11,535 bases of DNA. It comes from CAJPSE01 sp963514535. Its GTDB lineage: Bacteria > Synergistota > Synergistia > Synergistales > Aminobacteriaceae. The notes below the pieces were generated by a model, which did no database searches, was not told the origin of the DNA, and saw only the letters and a program-made list of their open reading frames with translations. Of this stretch, positions 5,170 to 11,535 are shown one piece after another. The position numbers were made by a program, and so were the translations under genes. Each line of letters begins with the position of its first letter. Position 1 is the first letter of the stretch. The stretch lies in assembly GCA_963514535.1 (NCBI GenBank), contig CAUPUB010000076.1:1-11535 (forward strand). The letters are read 5' to 3'.

Positions 5170-8100
5170 ATGACGTCTTTCTCCAGAGTTTTTCGCCTGA
5201 GCGTCTTGGCGTTTCTGTTTTTCTGCTGTGCCGCCGCCGAGGCGGCGCCCGAGCCGAGGGCATTTCTGAAAACCGACTACGCGTCGATAGCGCAGGTCTC
5301 CGTGCCTGCGCCCAACGTGTTGTTTTTGTTGGATACGGGGTCGCCCATGACCTTCTCGCCGAAGGGCATCATGCCGTTGAGGACGGATGGCTATTCCCAG
5401 TGGGAACGTGCCCAGCTGCTGAGGGACTGTACCTATGGGACCGGGACGCGACCTATGAATGAATCGGGCGAGTACAGGTATTTTCGTTACGGTCGGGACT
5501 TGGACAACAGCAATAACCGAATCGGCGACCCCGATTGCTATTACACCTCCGATCCCTCGAAGCCCTATTTCTTGACGTTCAAAAACTCCGCGTATCATAC
5601 GCATCTGCCCTCGGGGGTCAGCGTAGGGGACGTCATAACGGGGTATCCGCATTATTCGGGTTCTCCTTATCCCTCTCAACCTCTGCATTCCCGCTATGAC
5701 GACCTTGTCCCCAACGACAGCCGCATGTACATGATGAAGCTGGTGCTCTGGCGTCTGACCGGTGCTGAGAACGCCCGTCTTCTCTCCCGCATGAACGTGG
5801 CGATGGCCACCAGCTATCAGGAGGACAGCGTCGGGGGAAACTATGAAGCGGATTTCTACAGGCATGCTCCGTACGGGAGAGACGGCAGCGGTACGCCCTA
5901 CGGTTCCGCTCCCAGCTGGTCATTGGGGGGACTGGGAAATTACAAGGACGCAGATATCGCCAAATGTGGGGTGTTGAGGCATTTTTACGACTATAGCAAA
6001 GGCACTCCTCAGTGGTATCGCGTCAACCGTGCCGTTCTGAAGGTCCCCTTCGACAAATTCTATGTGGAGAGGGCGGGGGTGCCGGGGACCTATGACCCGA
6101 CGCCGAATCTGAGCAGGTTTCGGCGGTACATCGATGGCGTCGAGACGACTAATTCAAGTGAATTTACGAATCCCGAGCTGTTTGCGGACGGGCAGACCCC
6201 TCTTTCCACCTCCCTCTACGGGCGCGACGGCGTGGGGCATAACGATACGAACGGAAATAAATTGATTCAATACGCTCCCCAGGTCATTGCCTATGGGACA
6301 GACAAATTGAACCTGAAAGAGTATTCTGCGTCGACCCATACGGAGAGGCTGACCACGGGGCAGGCCGTCGGCAGTGCCATCGACTTCTTCGCGCCGCGGA
6401 CCTCGGGCGGGCTCTCGGACGGTCTTGCGTTTTCCACCGGCAAGGCGGGATATTTCCCCGTTACGGGAAGTTGCCAGGGCAACTGGGTCGTCATCTTCAC
6501 GGCGGGCAACGACGAGTCCAACGCCCCCAGAACGGCGGCCGCCGCGGCTCTGGAGCTCTATAAGAACACCCTGAGAATACGGGGGCGGGAGAAGTGGAAC
6601 AACGCCTGGCGGGAAAAGGAGTATGCCATGGACAAGGGGGTGCGCACGCTGGTGGTGGGGTTCGTCGACCCCGGCGCCATAGACCCCAACTCCGTCAAGC
6701 TGCGCAAATCGCTGAACGATATCGCGGCCCATGGACAGCCTAAAAGGGTAGGGGGGCAGTGGGTCAAGGACGAGACCAGGACGGCACTGTTTGCAAACGA
6801 CGTTCCCGGTTTGATTAATGCCCTGAATGAGGTTTTCAGCGAGATCGATGCGGAGAGCCGTCCCGCTCCGTCCGGTGCGCCGCTCATCCAGCTGGATCAG
6901 GCCGCCGGGGCCACGGGGAAGCTGTTCAACGCCAGCTATACCTCTAAGGCATTCGACCAGTGGTTTTCCCGGTTTTCCTGTAAGGTCCTGAAGTTTGACA
7001 CCATAACGAATGAAACCCGGCTCGAGGAAAAGTGGGAGGCGGGGGGCAGGATGCAGGCTGTTGGGCAGAACCGTCCTCTCTACGCTTCCAAGGGGGCTGA
7101 GGGGGATATGTCCCAGGTGGTCGGTAGATTGAAGACTTTTTCCTCGTCTGAGTTTCAAAGTCTTGCCCAGCCCCCTTCGAGGCCCGATGATTTCCGGAAC
7201 TGGCTCATCTCCTTTCCCAGGCCGACCTCGGCGGATCCTACGCCGCTGGGGGATATGCAAAGCTCCAATTTCCTGACGGTTGGTTCGGAGAACGACGAGG
7301 TTGTCTTTCTCCATACGAACCGGGGAACGCTGCATGTCCTGGATGTGGAGACGGGGGACGAGATCTGGGGTTTCATCCCTCCGAGCGTCCTCCAGGGACG
7401 GGCACGGGTGATGAAGTACAAGGACGGTACGGGGATGTGGTATAACGGCGACGGGAGGGATTCCCGAAGGTCCATGCCGGTGACGTTGCTGGATGGGCTG
7501 TTGACGGATGGCATTGTCTCCGACGATCAGAAGCATGTTCTGGTGGGGACCATGGGAAATGGAGGCAACGGACTCTACGCCATGGACATCTCGACGATTC
7601 GTTCCGCGCCTGCCTTCCTGTGGGCTGTGGACAATGTCCGTTATGATACGGCGGAGACTCCTCCCATCAAGGGGGTTCGGCGCTGGGGGCTTGCTGCGGA
7701 GACTTCTCCCGGAAAGAATTTCGACTACAGTGACCTGGGGCTGACAATCCAGGCTCTGAACTTTTGTAATATCTCGGAGGACTTCGGGTCGGGGCGGACA
7801 GTCGGCATTCTGCCCGGCGGGGTGGGATATAATCTTGGCGCGGATTCCCAGGGCAAGGCCATCTTTGTCGTGAATCCCAAGGATGGACAAATTTATAAGA
7901 AACTGGATGATTCCGCTTTGATCCACCACCTCGGGAAATCGGCCCCTCTGGGCATGGCTATAGCGCCGCTGACGCTCATCAAGTTGAAGAGAGGCAACAG
8001 GATCCTGACGGAATTCTTTACGGCGGACAGCGAGGGTAACGTGCTGAGCTGCGATGTGGCAGGAAAGAAAGTCTCGGATTGGAAGCTGAAGAGCCTTTTC

Positions 8101-8859
8101 CGTCTGACGACTGTGGCCGCGAACGGAGTTCTGGAGGGAAAGCCTGTGGCGATCCCCAAGGCGCTCCTGAAGCTCCGCAGGAAATTTTCCAGAAATTCGG
8201 TGTTGATTGGCGGTACCTGCGATGTTTTGGCTCCGGGCTCGGGAACCGATCCCACGAGAAGGGTGCATAACGAACAGCAATTTATCTTCTGCCTGCAGCT
8301 GGATCGTCTGGCGGGTACGGAGACGACCAAGGACCTGCGTCCCCTGGTCAGCGAGGATATCAACATCGAGTGGAAGGACCCTGGGGATATCTCCCCCACT
8401 GAAAAGGGATGGGCCCTGCGCTTGAAGGCGGAGGACAATCGCAACGAGGCTGAATTCGTGACTACCGCACCTTATTTTTACGAAGGAAAGCTGGTTGTCA
8501 CTACCTATATCCCCCAGAAAATATCTCAGGACGTCTGTGTCGTGTCCGAGAGGGGCGTAGGTCGGGTCTATATCCTGGACGTCGATACGGGCAAGGCCAC
8601 CTTCAAGCCGATATTGGTGAAGAACGTGAAGCTTACGGGTGTCACGGGAGTGCGGGGGAGGCTGCTTTTCTCCGCGGAGGAAAAACGCTCGGGAGCCCTG
8701 AAGGAGGCTGAGGCGGAGTTTCCTGAGGTGCGTCGGCTGGATCAGAACCTGATGGAGATAAGGTTGCCCAGAGAAGGGGATCTGCCCTTGAACCCTGGGA
8801 GCCCCTACGTGGATTATTGGCGCGATTTCGACTCCAGGATGCTGGATGAAATGCATTGA
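5170..8859 (+). CDS. pilY1: PilY1-like type IV pilus tip protein
   Basis: A 1229-residue exported protein. A Sec signal peptide (basic start, core LSVLAFLFFCCAAA, probable cleavage near AEA at residues 23-25) precedes a von Willebrand A-like N-terminal half: NVLFLLD near 49-55 matches the first strand, and SCQGNWVVIFTAG near 434-446 matches the family's SCQ..TDG block. From about residue 700 comes the PilC/PilY1 beta-propeller, with VETGDEIWGFIPPSVL, GNGGNGLYAMDIS (about 796-808) and ADSEGNVLSCDV (about 952-963). PilY1 sits at the pilus tip with minor pilins and modulates adhesion and retraction. Odd features: MIDAS-type residues are replaced (DTGSPM, TAG) and the usual Asp-rich calcium loop before the ADSEGN block reads KLKRGNRI. 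ATG 5170 has GGAGGG 7 nt upstream; ATG 5125 would add 15 residues. Confidence 0.92.
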   Translation: MTSFSRVFRLSVLAFLFFCCAAAEAAPEPRAFLKTDYASIAQVSVPAPNVLFLLDTGSPMTFSPKGIMPLRTDGYSQWERAQLLRDCTYGTGTRPMNESGEYRYFRYGRDLDNSNNRIGDPDCYYTSDPSKPYFLTFKNSAYHTHLPSGVSVGDVITGYPHYSGSPYPSQPLHSRYDDLVPNDSRMYMMKLVLWRLTGAENARLLSRMNVAMATSYQEDSVGGNYEADFYRHAPYGRDGSGTPYGSAPSWSLGGLGNYKDADIAKCGVLRHFYDYSKGTPQWYRVNRAVLKVPFDKFYVERAGVPGTYDPTPNLSRFRRYIDGVETTNSSEFTNPELFADGQTPLSTSLYGRDGVGHNDTNGNKLIQYAPQVIAYGTDKLNLKEYSASTHTERLTTGQAVGSAIDFFAPRTSGGLSDGLAFSTGKAGYFPVTGSCQGNWVVIFTAGNDESNAPRTAAAAALELYKNTLRIRGREKWNNAWREKEYAMDKGVRTLVVGFVDPGAIDPNSVKLRKSLNDIAAHGQPKRVGGQWVKDETRTALFANDVPGLINALNEVFSEIDAESRPAPSGAPLIQLDQAAGATGKLFNASYTSKAFDQWFSRFSCKVLKFDTITNETRLEEKWEAGGRMQAVGQNRPLYASKGAEGDMSQVVGRLKTFSSSEFQSLAQPPSRPDDFRNWLISFPRPTSADPTPLGDMQSSNFLTVGSENDEVVFLHTNRGTLHVLDVETGDEIWGFIPPSVLQGRARVMKYKDGTGMWYNGDGRDSRRSMPVTLLDGLLTDGIVSDDQKHVLVGTMGNGGNGLYAMDISTIRSAPAFLWAVDNVRYDTAETPPIKGVRRWGLAAETSPGKNFDYSDLGLTIQALNFCNISEDFGSGRTVGILPGGVGYNLGADSQGKAIFVVNPKDGQIYKKLDDSALIHHLGKSAPLGMAIAPLTLIKLKRGNRILTEFFTADSEGNVLSCDVAGKKVSDWKLKSLFRLTTVAANGVLEGKPVAIPKALLKLRRKFSRNSVLIGGTCDVLAPGSGTDPTRRVHNEQQFIFCLQLDRLAGTETTKDLRPLVSEDINIEWKDPGDISPTEKGWALRLKAEDNRNEAEFVTTAPYFYEGKLVVTTYIPQKISQDVCVVSERGVGRVYILDVDTGKATFKPILVKNVKLTGVTGVRGRLLFSAEEKRSGALKEAEAEFPEVRRLDQNLMEIRLPREGDLPLNPGSPYVDYWRDFDSRMLDEMH

Positions 8860-8910
8860 AGTGAGAGACGGTGAAATATTGAGGGATAAAAAAGAAAGGA
8901 TGGATGGAGC

Positions 8911-9252
8911 ATGCGAGTAAACCTGATGCGTATGTTGCTGAGTTTGGCCGCAGTGGCTTTGGTGTTTGCCGGCTTTCCCCTGTCTGCCCATGCCGTGACG
9001 GATATGGAGCTCCTCGAGGTGGCGGGGACCCTCGAGAGGGTTGAGCCTGGTGAGGAGGGGACGGAGATTCTCACGCTCAATGTCAATGGTAAGGAGGCCT
9101 CCGCCCCTCTGGACCCGGGGTGCCGTTTCATGGATGAGGGTGGAGAGTCGATTGAGAAGAACGATTTCCTGCGCCGCTACATGAAGCGACTCGTTACCCT
9201 TGAGCTGGAGGCAAAATCGGGGGCTGTAATGTCGTGCCGAGTTGGGTCGTGA
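8911..9252 (+). CDS. Small exported protein of unknown function
   Basis: A 113-residue protein with a clear Sec signal peptide (MRVNLMRMLLSLAAVALVFAG, cleavage probably after AHA at residues 26-28). The mature part of about 85 residues is predicted mainly beta: a GTLERVEPG segment, LTLNVNGKEASAPLDPG, an RFMDEGG turn and a last LVTLELEAKSG hairpin, a pattern that recalls small beta-barrel periplasmic domains, though I cannot name a family. Two cysteines (in DPGCRF and MSCRV) could form a disulfide. It follows pilY1 after 51 bases with no terminator, so it is likely part of the pilus operon and may act with PilY1 in the envelope; that role is inferred from position only. The start ATG 8911 has a modest GGATGGATGGAG upstream. 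Its TGA overlaps the GTG start of the next gene. Confidence 0.75.
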   Translation: MRVNLMRMLLSLAAVALVFAGFPLSAHAVTDMELLEVAGTLERVEPGEEGTEILTLNVNGKEASAPLDPGCRFMDEGGESIEKNDFLRRYMKRLVTLELEAKSGAVMSCRVGS

Positions 9253-9587
9253 GATCTGTCCGTTCCCTATGCTTTATCCTGGCAGCGGTTGTCAGCGTGG
9301 ACGTTACTCCGGCGGCGCGTGAATATCTGCTGAGAGAGGGCTGGAAGGATGTTTGGGTATCGGGTGTCTACTACACCTGACCCAAGGGGATTGATCTGCC
9401 CCTCGTGGAGGGCGGCGTGCCGGCAGACGCAGATTCGAATGCAAATCCTGGGGGCTGGAGCATCGTGCGGACGGGGGAGATAACCGTCTACGTTCCCAGA
9501 GGTAAGAGCTACAAGGATGATATCCCACGGATAATTTATTTTCGTAAGGACGAGAATGAATGGGTGGGTATCTCCAACGAGCTCTGA
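9249..9587 (+). pseudogene. Small exported protein gene with an in-frame TGA
   Basis: Reading from GTG 9249, which overlaps the previous stop as GTGA, gives a basic start and hydrophobic segment (SLCFILAAVVSVDV, a weak signal peptide), then 43 codons up to TGA at 9378-9380. The same frame then stays open for 68 more sense codons to TGA 9585-9587, with ordinary codon use and protein-like sequence (GGWSIVRTGEITVYVPRGK, IIYFRKDENEWVGI). The simplest reading is one gene of about 112 residues broken by a nonsense mutation or sequencing error. Alternatives are UGA recoding, or restart at GTG 9417, which has GGAGGG 4 nt upstream but would yield a leaderless fragment. No Cys-x-x-Sec-like redox motif surrounds the codon. 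It is the last gene of the pilus operon before a long hairpin. Family not recognised. Confidence 0.6.
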
Positions 9588-9590
9588 GCA

Positions 9591-9631
9591 ATGGAGAGCA
9601 GGGCCCGTTTATCGAGGGTCCTGCTCTCCAT
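9591..9631 (+). terminator. Long hairpin at the end of the pilus operon
   Basis: ATGGAGAGCAGGGCC (9591-9605) pairs with GGTCCTGCTCTCCAT (9617-9631): 15 pairs including one G-T, around an 11-nt loop. It begins 4 bases after the last stop codon of the operon. No T-tract follows on either strand, so it may be a U-less terminator or an mRNA 3'-end stabiliser rather than a classic intrinsic terminator. Confidence 0.6.
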
Positions 9632-9672
9632 CAAAGCAGAAGGATACAGCGAGGAAGCCGGAGGAGGTCGAG

Positions 9673-9762
9673 ATGACGAAGGGTGGCATGGCGGAGGACG
9701 GTAACGGGCCGCGGATCCAGCTGGATCGACTGAGCGATCGTTTTTTAACGAATGAGTCCTAA
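9673..9762 (+). CDS. Small ORF (29 aa) with strong ribosome binding site
   Basis: The ORF encodes MTKGGMAEDGNGPRIQLDRL followed by SDRFLTNES. GGAGG at 9663-9667 lies 5 nt before ATG 9673, the best spacing a small ORF has here, and the TAA stop (9760-9762) falls in the loop of an intrinsic terminator, so the transcript ends exactly with the ORF. The peptide is hydrophilic, mixed in charge and has no membrane segment or cysteine; I know no family for it. It could equally be the tail of a decayed gene, since the frame is open further upstream through the hairpin. No promoter of its own is evident; it may be reached by read-through from the pilus operon. Confidence 0.35.
   Translation: MTKGGMAEDGNGPRIQLDRLSDRFLTNES
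9714..9746 (+). other. 14-bp perfect palindrome and second T-tract hairpin
   Basis: GATCCAGCTGGATC (9714-9727) is a perfect palindrome. Overlapping it, GATCG (9724-9728) pairs with CGATC (9735-9739) around ACTGAG and is followed one base later by TTTTTT (9741-9746), a short-stem terminator-like element just ahead of the stronger terminator at 9751. The palindrome could also be a dyad site for a DNA-binding protein. Confidence 0.4.
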
Positions 9763-9778
9763 GACTCATTTAATTTTT
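9751..9778 (+). terminator. Intrinsic terminator
   Basis: AATGAGTC (9751-9758) and GACTCATT (9763-9770) form an 8-bp perfect stem with loop CTAA, followed by TAATTTTT. It separates the pilus region from the SLH-porin gene. The loop contains the stop codon of the 29-aa ORF. Confidence 0.8.
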
Positions 9779-9779
9779 G

Positions 9780-10096
9780 GCTATTTCGTGTAATATACGT
9801 GATGATGTCTGTGTAGATTCCGCAGCATCGGACGAAAGGCTTCCGGATTCGATTGGCAGGAGCATTCCCGAGGGCAGGAGAGAGAGGTGCAGATACCCCC
9901 TAATGCCATAAAGGACGAGAAATCGAAGGAAGGTGCTGGAGGGCTCGAAACTCAAAAGATCCAGGGGGCGGGCAAAAAAGGAAACAAGGTCACTTTTGTG
10001 TTCCCCTTGAGGGCTTTCGAGGCGTAGGGTCCGAAGGCGCAGGTAAAGGTCGGTTTTAAGTGTATCTTGACAAAACAATAAGGGGGTAACACAGTA
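9780..10096. other. Long upstream region of the SLH-porin gene
   Basis: About 315 bases with no convincing gene. TAATAT at 9791-9796 is a good -10 hexamer, but only a poor -35 (ATTTAA, 17 bp upstream) accompanies it; if used, the porin mRNA leader would be about 290 nt. TTGACA at 10067-10072 is too close to the start codon to serve as its -35 box. AGGGGG at 10081-10086 is the ribosome binding site. Confidence 0.5.
9887..10027 (+). CDS. Possible small ORF (46 aa), weak
   Basis: GTG 9887 follows CAGGAG (9875-9880) by 6 nt and opens a 46-residue, lysine/glycine-rich, hydrophilic peptide ending VTFVFPLRAFEA. The frame is open back to about 9806 without a better start. It has no known domain, and third-position composition is not decisive. 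It may be a leader peptide of the SLH-porin gene, a gene remnant, or chance. Confidence 0.2.
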   Translation: MQIPPNAIKDEKSKEGAGGLETQKIQGAGKKGNKVTFVFPLRAFEA

Positions 10097-11535
10097 ATGA
10101 AAAAGTTTGCAGCAGTTGTTGCAGTTGCGGTTCTTTTTGCGTTTGCCGCTCCCGTCTTCGCGGCGACGAACCCGTTCATGGACGTTCCGATGAACCACTG
10201 GGCCTATGACGCGATCGGCCAGCTGGCCGCTCACGGCATTCTTTCCGGCTATCCGGATGGCACCTACAAGGGCAAGCAGCCCACCACCCGTTATGAGATG
10301 GCCTCCGCTCTGGCCCGTGCTCTTGCGGTTGTCGATATGACGAAGGCCAGCAAGCAGGACGTTGAGATGCTGAAGAAGCTTGTCGTGGAGTTCAAGGACG
10401 AGCTGGACGCGCTGGGCGTGAAGGTTGACGGTCTGGATAAGCGCGTTTCGATCATCGAGGATCGTCTTGGCGGCTGGAAGCTGAGCGGTTCCCTTCGTGT
10501 GGACCTCAAGAACAGGGATAGTCTTGATGCCCCGAAATCCGAGGGAAGCTCAACGATTGCCCGTTCGCGTCTGGTCTTCGAACGCTGGTTCGGAGACGAG
10601 GAGGACCCCATGCACTTCGTGGGACGTCTGGATGGTCTGGATACAGGCTGGAGCCGCTTTTATGTGGAGATTCCCTTTTATTGGGAGTCTACGTTCATTC
10701 CGGGACGCTTCGAGTGGGATATGGAGGAGGACTACTATCTCGGAGGGGCAACGGACTTCGAGGCGATGGGCGGTTTCTATGGGCTTGATTCTTACCTGAC
10801 CGACCGTACGACGGACGGGTTGGGCTGGACCAAGAGTTTCGGGATGGGGAGTGTCCATGCCTATGTGACACATCCGACTCTGGATGATTTCTTCGCTGAC
10901 GATAACAAGGGGAAGATCGCTGAGGCGGAGTGGGGCGCTTGGGAGCTCTTCTTGATGGGCAAGTTCCAGTTCAATGAGCAGGTAGGACTTGACTTGGGGT
11001 TCCAGGCTTTCGTCGGCGACAACGCCGAGCCCGAGAAGGGAAAGTTGGTTGATGGGAGCTTCAGCTTCGACAATCTCTGGACGGTCTTTGGTGGCCTGCG
11101 CTTCAACTTCAACGACAACATCGCCCTGAAGGGAATCTTCTATCATCAGCAGACCAATGGAGATTTCTGGCGTACTGCCGATAGTAAGTGGCATGAGGCC
11201 GATTTCGACAGTGCCAATGCCTGGAAGCTCATCGTCGACGTAAAGCAGGAGGCCCTGAAGTTCACCAGTCTGTGGCTGGAGTACGGCCAGATGGATTTGA
11301 GGTTCGTAACGCCTACTGGTATGGGGAGCAACGGATCGATGTTTGTTACGCCTGCTTATAAGGATGCCCATGTCATGTGGGACGACCTCAAGTTCTTCCG
11401 TGTTGGGTTGGGACAGGAGTGGAACGAGAAGTGGGCCACCCACCTGTTCTACTACAACTATGACTTCGACAAGGATGCCAGCGAGGACTTCAAGGAGTGG
11501 GGCCTGGGGGTGCAGTACATCTACAACCCCAATGT
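10097..11535 (+). CDS. SLH-domain outer-membrane porin, OmpM-like (3' end outside window)
   Basis: At least 479 residues, still open at the window edge. The Sec signal peptide (MKKFAAVVAVAVLFAFAAPV, cleavage near FAA at 21-23) is followed by one SLH domain at about 27-80: NPFMDVPMNHWAYDAI, then GILSGYPDGTYKG, then TTRYEMASALARAL. A heptad-like stretch (about 82-124, DMTKASKQDVEMLKKLVVEF onward) looks like a coiled coil. The rest alternates aromatic and polar residues with repeated short strands, as in a beta-barrel. Known OmpM-type proteins of diderm Firmicutes and relatives use the SLH domain to hold peptidoglycan polymers while the barrel sits in the outer membrane, serving as porin and tether; the same role is inferred here. 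ATG 10097 has AGGGGG 10 nt upstream. The gene is probably monocistronic at its 5' side, since a terminator lies before it. Confidence 0.9.
   Translation, partial: MKKFAAVVAVAVLFAFAAPVFAATNPFMDVPMNHWAYDAIGQLAAHGILSGYPDGTYKGKQPTTRYEMASALARALAVVDMTKASKQDVEMLKKLVVEFKDELDALGVKVDGLDKRVSIIEDRLGGWKLSGSLRVDLKNRDSLDAPKSEGSSTIARSRLVFERWFGDEEDPMHFVGRLDGLDTGWSRFYVEIPFYWESTFIPGRFEWDMEEDYYLGGATDFEAMGGFYGLDSYLTDRTTDGLGWTKSFGMGSVHAYVTHPTLDDFFADDNKGKIAEAEWGAWELFLMGKFQFNEQVGLDLGFQAFVGDNAEPEKGKLVDGSFSFDNLWTVFGGLRFNFNDNIALKGIFYHQQTNGDFWRTADSKWHEADFDSANAWKLIVDVKQEALKFTSLWLEYGQMDLRFVTPTGMGSNGSMFVTPAYKDAHVMWDDLKFFRVGLGQEWNEKWATHLFYYNYDFDKDASEDFKEWGLGVQYIYNPN

Noticed and set aside
6154..8991. Very long open frame (945 codons) on the minus strand opposite pilY1
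   Set aside because: It mirrors pilY1 codon structure, gives an arginine/proline-rich sequence with no recognisable domain, and is a GC-rich antisense shadow.
9378..9408. Selenocysteine insertion as the main explanation for TGA 9378
   Set aside because: The hairpin loop is too close to the TGA for a usual bacterial SECIS, and the Thr-X-Pro context has no redox motif; kept only as an alternative.
10067..10072. Perfect TTGACA before the SLH-porin gene
   Set aside because: A -10 box 17 bp downstream would fall at 10090-10095 (CACAGT), giving a start at or after the ATG and excluding the ribosome binding site.
9770..10234. 154-codon minus-strand frame across the porin upstream region
   Set aside because: It overlaps the conserved porin N-terminus, has no ribosome binding site that I can see, and its sequence resembles nothing known.
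1..11535. CRISPR arrays, tRNA or rRNA genes, transposases, attachment sites
   Set aside because: Looked for and not seen: repeats are only two-copy and short, and no transposase or integrase motifs are present.

Overview
The window looks like chromosomal DNA of a Gram-negative-type (diderm) member of the Synergistota. Three things point that way: GC-rich coding sequence heavy in GGG, GAG and AGG codons; frequent GTG and TTG starts behind GGAGG-type ribosome binding sites; and, at the right edge, an exported protein that joins an N-terminal SLH domain, a short coiled coil and a beta-barrel-like body. The phylum assignment is inference from remembered protein similarity; no search was run. Every gene I support is on the + strand.

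Region 1 (1-2542) is housekeeping. It holds a one-domain S1 RNA-binding protein (YabR-like), a strong intrinsic terminator at 471-496, a DUF501-family protein, and argH (argininosuccinate lyase, last step of arginine synthesis). DUF501 and argH are probably co-transcribed.

Region 2 (2543-2785) is a spacer without a convincing gene. It contains two mutually exclusive hairpins, an exact 18-bp tandem duplication and a further stem-loop.

Region 3 (2786-9587) is a type IV pilus minor-pilin/tip operon. In order it encodes a PilV-like, a PilW-like and a PilX-like prepilin, a 1229-aa PilY1 homologue with a signal peptide, and two small exported proteins. The second small gene is interrupted by an in-frame TGA. 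The first three genes are tightly packed; the third starts inside the stop of the second, and the last small gene starts inside the stop of the one before. The PilX-like protein lacks Glu+5. PilY1 keeps the overall family layout, but its MIDAS residues and calcium-loop residues are degenerate. No major pilin, prepilin peptidase or assembly motor gene is in the window, so those must lie elsewhere.

Region 4 (9588-10096) has a 15-bp hairpin directly after the operon, a 29-codon small ORF with a very good ribosome binding site whose stop lies in the loop of an intrinsic terminator, and about 315 bases of spacer with one weak 46-codon ORF.

Region 5 (10097-11535) is the SLH-porin gene, cut by the window end.

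A recurring oddity is that several gene spacers carry short, exact, two-copy tandem duplications (13, 14 and 18 bp, plus a 10-bp unit repeated at 14-bp period just before pilY1), sometimes overlapping ribosome binding sites. The best candidates for undescribed biology are the divergent pilus-tip module with its two trailing exported proteins, and the TGA-interrupted gene.
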